Shown here: piece by piece, positions 20,378 to 26,842 of the stretch | Numbering within the stretch: position 1 is the first letter of the stretch | Layout of the letters: each line of letters opens with the position of its first letter | Source: Micromonospora sp. RHAY321 | GTDB lineage: Bacteria > Actinomycetota > Actinomycetes > Mycobacteriales > Micromonosporaceae | Length of the DNA stretch: 64,000 nt | Reading direction: 5' to 3' | NCBI RefSeq assembly: GCF_023896955.1 | Contig: NZ_JAMHIW010000005.1 | Location: 186,001-250,000 of the forward strand | Program-made: the position numbers and the translations under genes | The notes under the pieces: model-generated | Databases searched by the model: none | What the model saw: the letters and a program-made list of their open reading frames with translations, nothing else | Told to the model about the DNA's origin: nothing

Positions 20378-21280
20378 ATGACGGAGACACAGGCGAAGTC
20401 GGGGAACACGGGGACCTCGGCCAACCCGGTCGACGAGGAGGCCGCCAAGGGCGGCACACCAGCGACCGGCCGCGCGGCCGTGGGCCGGGCGACGGTCCCC
20501 GCCGACGCGCCTGCCCCGAAATTCACCCGGGCTCCCGGCATGACACCACCGCCGGACCAGCCCGGCGAGGACGGCGGGTCGGGCGACAAGACCGAGACGT
20601 CCGTCGAGGCTCCGGCCGCCCCCGGCACACCCCCGGCGGCGGCCTCGGCCTCGGCTCGCCCGTCGACCACCCAGCCGATCAACGTCCGGGCCGGTCAGGC
20701 GGCGTCCACCGGGGCCACCGGCACCCAGCCGCGGATCACCCCCGGCATGACCCAGCCGCAGCCGGACCAGGGGCGTACCACCCCTACCGGCCGCCCGGCC
20801 AGCGGCGGTGGCCTGCCCCCGGGCATCGGCAACGCGTCCGCCGTCGGGGCGGCCAGGGTCGGTGACGCGGTACGCGCCGCGCGTACCTCGGTCAGCTCGG
20901 CCGCGTCCCGCGGACCGCGCCGGGCCCGGCTCAACCTGAAGCGGATCGACCCCTGGTCCGTGATGAAGTTCGCGTTCGCCGTCTCGGTGGTGCTCTTCAT
21001 CGTGGTGGTCGTCGCCACCTCGGTGCTCTACCTGGCGTTGGACGCGATGGGCGTGTTCCAGAGCGTCAACGACAGCCTGAGTGACCTGGTCAACGCCGGC
21101 GGTGGGCAGAGCACCAACGGCTTCCAGATCACCGCCAAGGGCGTGATCCTCAGCTCGGCGCTGATCGGCCTGGTCAACGTGGTGCTGTTCACCGCGCTGG
21201 CCACGCTGGGAGCGTTCGTCTACAACGTCTGTGCCGACCTGGTCGGCGGGATCGAGTTGACCCTCGCCGAGCGGGACTGA
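20378..21280 (+). CDS. DUF3566 transmembrane protein
   Basis: 300-residue protein. Residues 1-185 are a disordered Pro/Ala/Thr/Gly-rich cytoplasmic region. The C-terminal DUF3566 domain (NLKRIDPWSVMKFAFAVSV... onward) has two membrane helices, SVVLFIVVVVATSVLYLAL and LIGLVNVVLFTALATLGAFV, and ends ADLVGGIELTLAERD. The family always follows gyrA in actinobacteria (Rv0007-like). A role at the cell pole or division site is suspected but unproven. It lies 4 nt after gyrA and is followed by a strong hairpin. Confidence 0.9.
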   Translation: MTETQAKSGNTGTSANPVDEEAAKGGTPATGRAAVGRATVPADAPAPKFTRAPGMTPPPDQPGEDGGSGDKTETSVEAPAAPGTPPAAASASARPSTTQPINVRAGQAASTGATGTQPRITPGMTQPQPDQGRTTPTGRPASGGGLPPGIGNASAVGAARVGDAVRAARTSVSSAASRGPRRARLNLKRIDPWSVMKFAFAVSVVLFIVVVVATSVLYLALDAMGVFQSVNDSLSDLVNAGGGQSTNGFQITAKGVILSSALIGLVNVVLFTALATLGAFVYNVCADLVGGIELTLAERD

Positions 21281-21286
21281 GCGAAT

Positions 21287-21330
21287 CGGAGCGCCGGAGC
21301 GCCGCGTAAAGCGGTCGCTCCGGCGCTCCG
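21287..21330 (+). terminator. terminator hairpin after the gyrA operon
   Basis: Perfect 15-bp inverted repeat (CGGAGCGCCGGAGCG with CGCTCCGGCGCTCCG) around a 14-nt loop, beginning 6 bp after the DUF3566 stop codon. It lacks a U-run. It separates the gyr operon from the tRNA block. Confidence 0.75.
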
Positions 21331-21431
21331 CACTCGGGTAGGTTCTGGAGGCGTCAACGGCCCGGCTCGCAGGCCCGGACCCCGATTTGGGGCCGGCCCC
21401 GCGGATGGGTTAATCTTGCTCGTCGCAACGC

Positions 21432-21505
21432 GGGGCTATAGCTCAGTCGGTTAGAGCGCAGAGCTGATAACTCTGAGGTCGATGGTTCGATTCCATCTAG
21501 CCCCA
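21432..21505 (+). tRNA. tRNA-Ile (GAT)
   Basis: 74-nt cloverleaf. The acceptor stem GGGGCTA pairs with TAGCCCC; there is a D-arm (GCTCAGTCGGTTAGAGC), an anticodon arm CAGAG/CTCTG with loop CTGATAA giving anticodon GAT, and a T-arm with GGTTCGATTCC. The 3' CCA is not encoded. Its position after gyrA matches the conserved actinobacterial gyr-tRNA-Ile-tRNA-Ala block. Confidence 0.97.
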
Positions 21506-21547
21506 CCGCAGGTCGTCCGACGGTAGTCGAGCGCGAGGGGTCGCCCC

Positions 21548-21676
21548 ATGTTCAAGAAGCTGCTGATTCTTGCCGGCGTCGTCGGCGTGGCCGCCGTCGT
21601 GTTCAACAAGGTCAAGGCGTCCAACGACGAGCGTGCCCTGTGGCACGAGGCGACCACCGCGCCCGACCTGCGCTGA
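21548..21676 (+). CDS. DLW-39-family small membrane protein
   Basis: 42-residue peptide: a short basic start (MFKK), one hydrophobic helix (LLILAGVVGVAAVVF), then a polar tail with the family-like ALWHEAT segment. Small proteins of this type (the DLW-39 family) lie between tRNA-Ile and tRNA-Ala near gyrA across actinobacteria. ATG at 21548. The purine-rich ribosome-binding site (GCGAGGGG) lies about 11 nt upstream. Function unknown; presumably membrane-anchored. Confidence 0.85.
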   Translation: MFKKLLILAGVVGVAAVVFNKVKASNDERALWHEATTAPDLR

Positions 21677-21719
21677 GGTCCGGCACGGCGGCGAGTGGTC
21701 GGCGGCGCCGCCCGCCCAC

Positions 21720-21795
21720 GGGGCCCTAGCTCAACTGGCAGAGCACTGCCTTTGCAAGGCAGGGGTTAGGGGTTCGAGTCCCCTGGGCTCCACCA
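21720..21795 (+). tRNA. tRNA-Ala (TGC)
   Basis: 76 nt including an encoded CCA. The acceptor GGGGCCC pairs with GGGCTCC and contains the G3:U70 pair that is the alanine identity element. The anticodon loop CTTTGCA gives TGC, and the T-arm carries GGTTCGAGTCC. Its 3' end abuts the remnant of a tyrosine integrase, so it has served as an attachment site. Confidence 0.97.
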
Positions 21796-22041
21796 GCACT
21801 TTCTTTGGATGATCTCGGTGTCAGGTACAGCGAAGCGGTCACGCCGTCTCCTCCCGGCCGAGAGCCCGGTCAATGGCTGAGGCAGCCTGATGAGCCCGCG
21901 CCGGCAGGACATGCCGTAGGTATCGGCCGTCATCCGGATCTTGGAGTGCCCGAGCAGCTCCATCACCGTGTGCAGCTCCTCTCCCTGATCGAGCAGGAAC
22001 GTGGCGAAGGCGTGCGCAGAGATGGCTCTGAGGCCCGCCGT
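21796..22041 (-). pseudogene. tyrosine integrase C-terminal remnant beside tRNA-Ala
   Basis: Minus-strand frame whose residues, read from about 22041 to 21900, match the C-terminal catalytic box of phage/ICE tyrosine recombinases: HAFATFLLDQGEELHTVMELLGHS, then TADTYG with the nucleophile tyrosine. The box-II motif that should read H-x-x-R-H has Ala in place of Arg (ISAHAF), which should kill activity. No box I, arm-binding or N-terminal domain is found upstream; that DNA is occupied by another gene on the opposite strand. The frame runs on into the antisense of the tRNA-Ala 3' end, as in elements integrated at tRNA genes. Confidence 0.8.
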
Positions 22042-22102
22042 GTCGCAGGGATCGATCACGCCGCCCGGGTAGGCGGAAGGGCCATGGGTAGTGTCCGGCT
22101 GC

Positions 22103-22396
22103 ATGGAGGTCTTCCTGCTCTGGCACGTTCGCCACGCCCGTTGGCTCGACGGGCGACCAACAACGCACCGAGACGAAGCCGGCGAGCTGGTGTGGGCCGA
22201 AGAAGATGGTGACGATCTCAAGGTTCTGGGGGTGTACTCGTCAGAGGCACGAGCGGAGGAACGGATACAGCGAGCCAGGGAGCTGCCTGGCTTCCTCGAT
22301 GAGCCCGACTGCTTCTACATCAACCACTACACCGTCGACCAGGACCACTGGACCGAAGGCTTCGCGTCCATCCCGTGCGAGGGTAAAGCCGACTAG
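22103..22396 (+). CDS. DUF7336-like small protein
   Basis: 97-residue soluble protein beginning MEVFLLWHVRHARW and ending with a YTVDQDHWTEGF segment. The layout (short N-terminal strand, GVYSSEARAEERIQRARELPGF helix, then INHYTVDQDHWTEGF) resembles small proteins annotated DUF7336, in which an IGIYS/KEKAE segment precedes a DxxHWTEGF ending. ATG at 22103 chosen; a GTG 12 nt upstream is possible and neither has a strong ribosome-binding site. It lies in the decayed accessory patch next to tRNA-Ala and may be surviving cargo. Function unknown. Confidence 0.6.
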   Translation: MEVFLLWHVRHARWLDGRPTTHRDEAGELVWAEEDGDDLKVLGVYSSEARAEERIQRARELPGFLDEPDCFYINHYTVDQDHWTEGFASIPCEGKAD

Positions 22397-22583
22397 GCAG
22401 ACAGCTGGTTACCCTGCGGCCCGCCGTAGACGTCGGCGGTGTCGAAGAGTTGATACCCGCGTCGATCGCGGCGTCCATGACGGCGAAGCTCCTCGCCTCG
22501 TCCACGAGGTATCCGACGTTCATGGTCCCGAGGCCGATCCGGCTGACCAGGAGACCCGAGCGCCCCAAGTGCCCATATGTCAT
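22397..22583 (-). pseudogene. aldo/keto reductase fragment, frameshifted
   Basis: Starts at ATG 22583 with MTYGHLGRSGLLVSRIGLG, continues to MDAAIDAGIN, then shifts frame and resumes LFDTADVYGGPQGNQLSA. This is the N-terminal 60-65 residues of an NADP-dependent aldo/keto reductase, including the catalytic Asp and Tyr of DTADVYG. The frameshift is a missing base where two Phe codons are expected (about 22448-22450). Sequence after about 22397 has no further similarity, so at least three quarters of the enzyme is gone. Not functional. Confidence 0.85.
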
Positions 22584-22719
22584 CTCGTGGCCCGTGCCGC
22601 GAGCGTACGTGCCACCTCTGCGGCGAAGCAGGCCCTGCTGGGCACCGCGTAGCGTCTGGTGGCGAGCGTCGGATGCTGGGCATGCGGTTCCTGCCAGCAT
22701 CTGGTCTAGGCTCCGCCGC

Positions 22720-23982
22720 GTGACCGAGAACGATGTGAGCGGCGTGGATCTCGACGATGTGCTGCTCGCGGTGGAGAAGGCCGCCCCGGTCGACGCCGTG
22801 CAGGCGGTGACGCGCAGCATCGGGGTGAGCCTCGAGGCGTCGTGGGTGTCGTTCCTCGTGGCGGACATGAGCGGCCGCGCCCTCGTACGCCTGATCCACG
22901 TCCCGATCGGCGACCTGCCCGGCGGCCGACGGCAGGACGAGGACGTCGCGATGGTGCTGCCCTTCGACGGCGGCCCGCAGGAGCAGGCACTACGCGCACA
23001 GCACGTGCTGGTCGAATACGTCGGTGACCAGCACGTGGTGCGCGCACCTGTCACCCAGCGTGGCGAGGCCATCGGTCTGTTGGAGATCGCCCTGTCCGCC
23101 GCACCGACCGCCGCGGTCGTGCAGCAGGTGTCGCGGGCCGCACACACGCTGGCGTTCGTGGTGATCGCCAACCGTCGACACACCGACCTGTTCGAATGGG
23201 GCCAACGAACGAGCCCGTTCACCCTCGCCGCGGAGATCCAACGGCGGCTCCTACCCTCGTCGTTCACCTGCGAAGCCGACTCGTTCACCCTGGCCGCATG
23301 GCTGGAACCGGCAGCCAGCATCGGCGGCGACACCTTCGACTACAGCCTGGCCCGCGACCTGCTGCACCTGAGCATCACCGACGCGGTCGGCCACGGCGTG
23401 CACAGCGCGCTCACCGCGACCCTGTGCGTCAGCGCACTACGCAACGCCCGCCGCCGCGGCGGCACCCTGCTTCAACAGGCACAGGCCGCAGACCAGGCAC
23501 TCATCGCCAATGCTCCCTCCGGGTCGCCCTTCGCCACCGGGCTCCTCGGCCGCCTCGACCTGTCCGCCGGGATCCTCCACGTCGTCAACGCCGGGCACCC
23601 CACACCGCTGCTCGTCCGCGACGGGGTCACCCAAGCCGTGGCACTGCCCGTCAATCGACCCTTCGGGGTGCTTCGCCACAAGCCCTATCAACTTGCCGAG
23701 ATCGAGTTGCGACCCGGCGACCGTCTGGTGCTGCTCACCGACGGCATGCTCGAACGCGGCGCCGCCGCTCTCGACCTGTCCACACGACTGCAACACCTGA
23801 GCGAACTGCACCCCAGAGAGGTGGTTCGCGTCCTCGCCGACCTCGTCCTCGAAGTCGCCGGACCCGTCCTACCCGACGACGCCTGCCTACTGATCCTCGA
23901 TTGGCACGGAGGGCACGGCAACACTCGTCACACCACAGCCGGCGCGGACCCTCACCGGGCCAGCAAACCCCACGGGGATTAG
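22720..23982 (+). CDS. PP2C-family (SpoIIE/RsbU-type) serine phosphatase with GAF-like sensor
   Basis: 420 residues. About 1-165 form a GAF-like sensory domain (SWVSFLVADMSGRALVRL... AFVVIANRRHTDLF). From about residue 175 a PP2C-type phosphatase domain follows, with the metal-binding motifs SIGGDTFDY, ITDAVGHGVHSALTA, LLTDGMLE and LPDDACLLILDW. Such proteins dephosphorylate anti-sigma-factor antagonists in partner-switching pathways. No RsbV/RsbW partner lies nearby, so it acts on distant targets. GTG at 22720. It directly follows the decayed tRNA-Ala accessory patch and may have arrived with it. Confidence 0.87.
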   Translation: MTENDVSGVDLDDVLLAVEKAAPVDAVQAVTRSIGVSLEASWVSFLVADMSGRALVRLIHVPIGDLPGGRRQDEDVAMVLPFDGGPQEQALRAQHVLVEYVGDQHVVRAPVTQRGEAIGLLEIALSAAPTAAVVQQVSRAAHTLAFVVIANRRHTDLFEWGQRTSPFTLAAEIQRRLLPSSFTCEADSFTLAAWLEPAASIGGDTFDYSLARDLLHLSITDAVGHGVHSALTATLCVSALRNARRRGGTLLQQAQAADQALIANAPSGSPFATGLLGRLDLSAGILHVVNAGHPTPLLVRDGVTQAVALPVNRPFGVLRHKPYQLAEIELRPGDRLVLLTDGMLERGAAALDLSTRLQHLSELHPREVVRVLADLVLEVAGPVLPDDACLLILDWHGGHGNTRHTTAGADPHRASKPHGD

Positions 23983-24024
23983 CAAACGGGCGGCGGCGCC
24001 GAGCGCAACAGCCGTTCCTGGTGG

Positions 24025-24879
24025 CTAGCCCGGCTGCCGGCGGTTCAGGTCGGCGCAGTCGTCCTCGTCCGGCAACAGCGGCCGAATGAGGACGACGACG
24101 CTGCCGGACTGCTTCTCGCCGCTCCGCCACTGGGTGCCCAGGGGGGTGCCGCGGCCGATTGCCTCGATGGCCGGCACCGCTGCGCCGCTGCGCGTCGTGC
24201 ACTCGCCGAGGTCGGTCCGCACGCCGGCCCGGAGATCGCCGTCCGCCCACCGCTGCTCGGGCACCCGGCTGACGCCCCCGACGAACCAGCCTCCGGTCGC
24301 AAGCACGGCGACCCGATCCGGTTGGTAGCCGGCGCTCGGATCTGCGGGGACGGCGAGCTGCTGTACGGTGCGGCGGAACTCGGCGATCCGACGGCGCGCC
24401 CCGATCTCGAACCCTCGCCCGAGGGAGACCACGGTGGTGGTGTGCAGGTGCCCGGCCGACCGCAGCTCGGCGACCAGCAGCGTCCCGTCGGTGGTCTCTC
24501 CCCGATCGGGAAGGTGTCGGGAGCGGCCGAGCCCGGCGGCGTGTGCCAGGCGGTAGATCTGCCGGTACCGATCCGGGCTGAGGGTGAGCTCCCGGGCCTG
24601 GTGCAGCGAGCCGTCCCAGCCGTTTCCAACGATCACCCGGCCGCCGCCATAGAGGCTGAACTCCGGCAGCTCCGCCAGCTCTGGCGGCCCACTCATACTC
24701 CGCCACAGGTGGAGCTGGAGTACCAGCATGTCTGGATCGGACGGTGGTTCGGGGACGTCCAGCCCGGTGAAACTCGGTGTCGAGCCAGTCAGGACGCCGG
24801 CCGAGATGATCGCCACGACGAGGGAGAAGAAGCCGGACAGCCGGGCGGGTGATCGCACCGGGATGTGACGCCGGACCAC
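24025..24879 (-). CDS. secreted or membrane-anchored hypothetical protein
   Basis: 284 residues with a basic N-terminus and one hydrophobic segment (FFSLVVAIISAGVLTG, about residues 17-32), which is a signal peptide or anchor. There is no lipobox cysteine. The rest is a soluble domain with PEFSLYGGGRVIVGNGWDGS, LSPDRYRQIYRLAHAAGLG and DGTLLVAELRSAG segments, a pattern seen in uncharacterised actinobacterial exported proteins. GTG start with no strong ribosome-binding site; an internal GTG at VRSPARLSG is a fair alternative. Function unknown. Confidence 0.75.
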   Translation of the reverse strand: MVRRHIPVRSPARLSGFFSLVVAIISAGVLTGSTPSFTGLDVPEPPSDPDMLVLQLHLWRSMSGPPELAELPEFSLYGGGRVIVGNGWDGSLHQARELTLSPDRYRQIYRLAHAAGLGRSRHLPDRGETTDGTLLVAELRSAGHLHTTTVVSLGRGFEIGARRRIAEFRRTVQQLAVPADPSAGYQPDRVAVLATGGWFVGGVSRVPEQRWADGDLRAGVRTDLGECTTRSGAAVPAIEAIGRGTPLGTQWRSGEKQSGSVVVLIRPLLPDEDDCADLNRRQPG

Positions 24880-25101
24880 CGCAGCCGGTTCCGTGGTCTG
24901 GTTCCGCGCAGCTTGGCTAGCCGGGTGTAGCGGGCGGGATCGGCCGCGTGCCGGGCAGCGACTACCACCGTGCTTCTGGCCGCCCGCTCATGCGCCCTTT
25001 CTAACGGGCGCCTGCAGCTGCCGACGCGAGCGATCGGTCGAGCAGGTAACGCTGAGGCGTGCCGGCTTCCCCAGGCAGCGCGCGCTGACCATGATCCTTG
25101 T

Positions 25102-25395
25102 ATGGACGAACAGTCAAAGCCCGTCACCCTGCACCTGTACTGCCGGGTCGATGTGGTGGTCACCGATCCGGCGGCTGTAGCCGACTTCGCGGTCGCCGAG
25201 CTACGGGCGGCCGACATCGACTGGTCCGAAGAGGACGACGATCTCGACTCGGCGGCCGCCGAGCTGCGGGGTGAACTCACCACCTCGCTGGCGAGCGTGG
25301 TGGACATCAGTCGGGTGGTTGAGGGTGTGCCCGGTGTCGAGTTCCGCGGTGGCCGCTGCTGGGCGGAGCCCGGCCCGCGCCGCGACGTGTTCTGA
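25102..25395 (+). CDS. small acidic hypothetical protein
   Basis: 97-residue acidic protein starting at ATG 25102 (MDEQSKPVTLHLYCRVDVVVTD). It alternates short strands and helices with an acidic loop (DWSEEDDDLDSAAAELRGE) and ends in a basic GPRRDVF tail. No recognised domain. It lies 78 bp before the CBS gene in the same direction, and the two could be co-transcribed. Confidence 0.65.
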   Translation: MDEQSKPVTLHLYCRVDVVVTDPAAVADFAVAELRAADIDWSEEDDDLDSAAAELRGELTTSLASVVDISRVVEGVPGVEFRGGRCWAEPGPRRDVF

Positions 25396-25473
25396 ACCAG
25401 GTGCGTCGCATGGTCGGGAGTCCTCGGGGTAGGAGGAACGGCAACAACCCCCAGGAAGTGAGGTGTCAGACCA

Positions 25474-25893
25474 ATGCCGACCGCACGCGAGATCATGACG
25501 AACGACGTGAGCTGCGTCCGCGAGCAGGACGACCTGAAGTCGGCCGCGAAGCGGATGGCCGAGCTGGGGGTCGGCTCGCTGCCGATCTGCGGCGACGACA
25601 ACCGGCTCAAGGGCATGTTGACCGACCGCGACATCGTGGTGAAGGTGCTGGCCGAGGGGCGTGACCCGGCCAACGTGACCGCCGGTGAGCTGGCCCAGGG
25701 CGAGGCGGTGACCATCGGCGCCGACGACGACGCGGCCGAGATCCTGCGGACCATGGGTCAGCACAAGGTACGCCGGCTGCCGGTGATCGACGGGCACGAA
25801 CTCGTCGGCATCGTGGCGGTGGCCGACGTGGCCCGGTCCCTTCCGGAGCGCCCGGTGGGCGACCTCATCGAGGCCATCTCCGAGCGCAGCTGA
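25474..25893 (+). CDS. CBS-domain protein
   Basis: 139 residues made of a tandem CBS pair (Bateman module): the first starts REIMTNDVSCVREQDDLKSA and includes MLTDRDIVVKVLA; the second starts GELAQGEAVTIGADDDA and contains HKVRRLPVIDGHELVGIV. Such stand-alone proteins bind adenosyl nucleotides and often respond to stress or energy state. It resembles the CBS protein at 36949-37374 in architecture. Ribosome-binding site AGGAAGTGAGG upstream of ATG 25474. Convergent with the MBL-fold gene, with a shared terminator hairpin. Confidence 0.9.
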   Translation: MPTAREIMTNDVSCVREQDDLKSAAKRMAELGVGSLPICGDDNRLKGMLTDRDIVVKVLAEGRDPANVTAGELAQGEAVTIGADDDAAEILRTMGQHKVRRLPVIDGHELVGIVAVADVARSLPERPVGDLIEAISERS

Positions 25894-25909
25894 CCGTCAC
25901 ACCCCTCAT

Positions 25910-25947
25910 CGATCGCCGCCACCGGCCACGCCGGGTGGCGGCGATCG
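25910..25947. terminator. bidirectional terminator hairpin
   Basis: Perfect 14-bp inverted repeat (CGATCGCCGCCACC with GGTGGCGGCGATCG) around a 10-nt loop, between the convergent CBS-domain and MBL-fold genes. Confidence 0.75.
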
Positions 25948-25979
25948 GCGCTTGCGGCGCCTGGCGTGACCGGGGGTGC

Positions 25980-26780
25980 TCAGGAGGGCGGCGTCAGCGG
26001 GGCGGTCTCACTGCGGGCGATGGTGCGTACCTGCTTCACCCATCCACGGCGCCGAGCCTCTTCCACGAAGTGTGCCAGCGGGGAGCGGAACACCGGATAG
26101 TCGTCGTAGTGGATCGGCACGGTCAGCTTCGGCCGGATCAGCTCCACCAGGTCGGCGCCCTGCTGGGCGTCCATCGTGAGGAGAATCCCGGCGACCTTCG
26201 TGCCGCCGAGGTGGATCAGCATCGCGTCGACGTCCGGGTACCGCTCGGGGACAACGGTGAGCAGCGGCCGGTTCAGGGTGTCGCCGGTGACGTAGAGCCG
26301 GAACTCGCGCGTCCCGGCCCGTTCCACGTCGATCATCGTGCCCATCACGTCGGGCATGAGAACGTCCAGCGCACCCGGGCCGTGCTGGCCGGGCATCGAC
26401 GTCAGCCGCACGGTCGTACCGTCGCGGTGCAGCTCCCGCGACGACCAGGTCGGCAGGCCCTCGGCGGCCCGGAAGCCCCAGCGGCGCAGCTTGCGTTCGG
26501 CCGCGGGAGTGGTGACGATCGGCAGCTCGCGGTCCAGCTCACGGCGGGCCACCCGGTCGAAGTGGTCGCCGTGCAGGTGGGAGAGGACCACCGCATCCAG
26601 CTCCGGGAGCTGGGCGACCCGCAGCGCCGGGTCCGTGCGCCGGCGCGACCACAGACCCTTGCCGAGGTACGCGCGCTGGCCCCGGTGCAGGAAGTTCGGG
26701 TCGGTCAGCAGGGTGAAACCGCCGATCCGCAGCACGGTCGTCGCGGTACCGATGAATGTGACCTGCGGTTGCTCCACCAT
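25980..26780 (-). CDS. MBL-fold (UlaG/NAPE-PLD-like) hydrolase
   Basis: 266-residue metallo-beta-lactamase-fold protein. The metal site is VVLSHLHGDHFDR (HxHxDH), with further ligands in the YVTGDTLNRP and PIHYDDYPVF regions. It begins MVEQPQVTFIGTATTVLRIGGFTLLTDPNF, the typical start of L-ascorbate-6-phosphate lactonase/UlaG-like enzymes, though the true substrate is not evident. ATG at 26780 was chosen because the frame upstream belongs to ctpI. It lies 62 bp after ctpI in the same direction and may be in its operon. Confidence 0.88.
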   Translation of the reverse strand: MVEQPQVTFIGTATTVLRIGGFTLLTDPNFLHRGQRAYLGKGLWSRRRTDPALRVAQLPELDAVVLSHLHGDHFDRVARRELDRELPIVTTPAAERKLRRWGFRAAEGLPTWSSRELHRDGTTVRLTSMPGQHGPGALDVLMPDVMGTMIDVERAGTREFRLYVTGDTLNRPLLTVVPERYPDVDAMLIHLGGTKVAGILLTMDAQQGADLVELIRPKLTVPIHYDDYPVFRSPLAHFVEEARRRGWVKQVRTIARSETAPLTPPS

Positions 26781-26842
26781 GCGGCCCACCTCCTGGCCCC
26801 TGCCGTACCCCGCGTGGCCCCGGCCATGCGGAGGGCCGGGGG

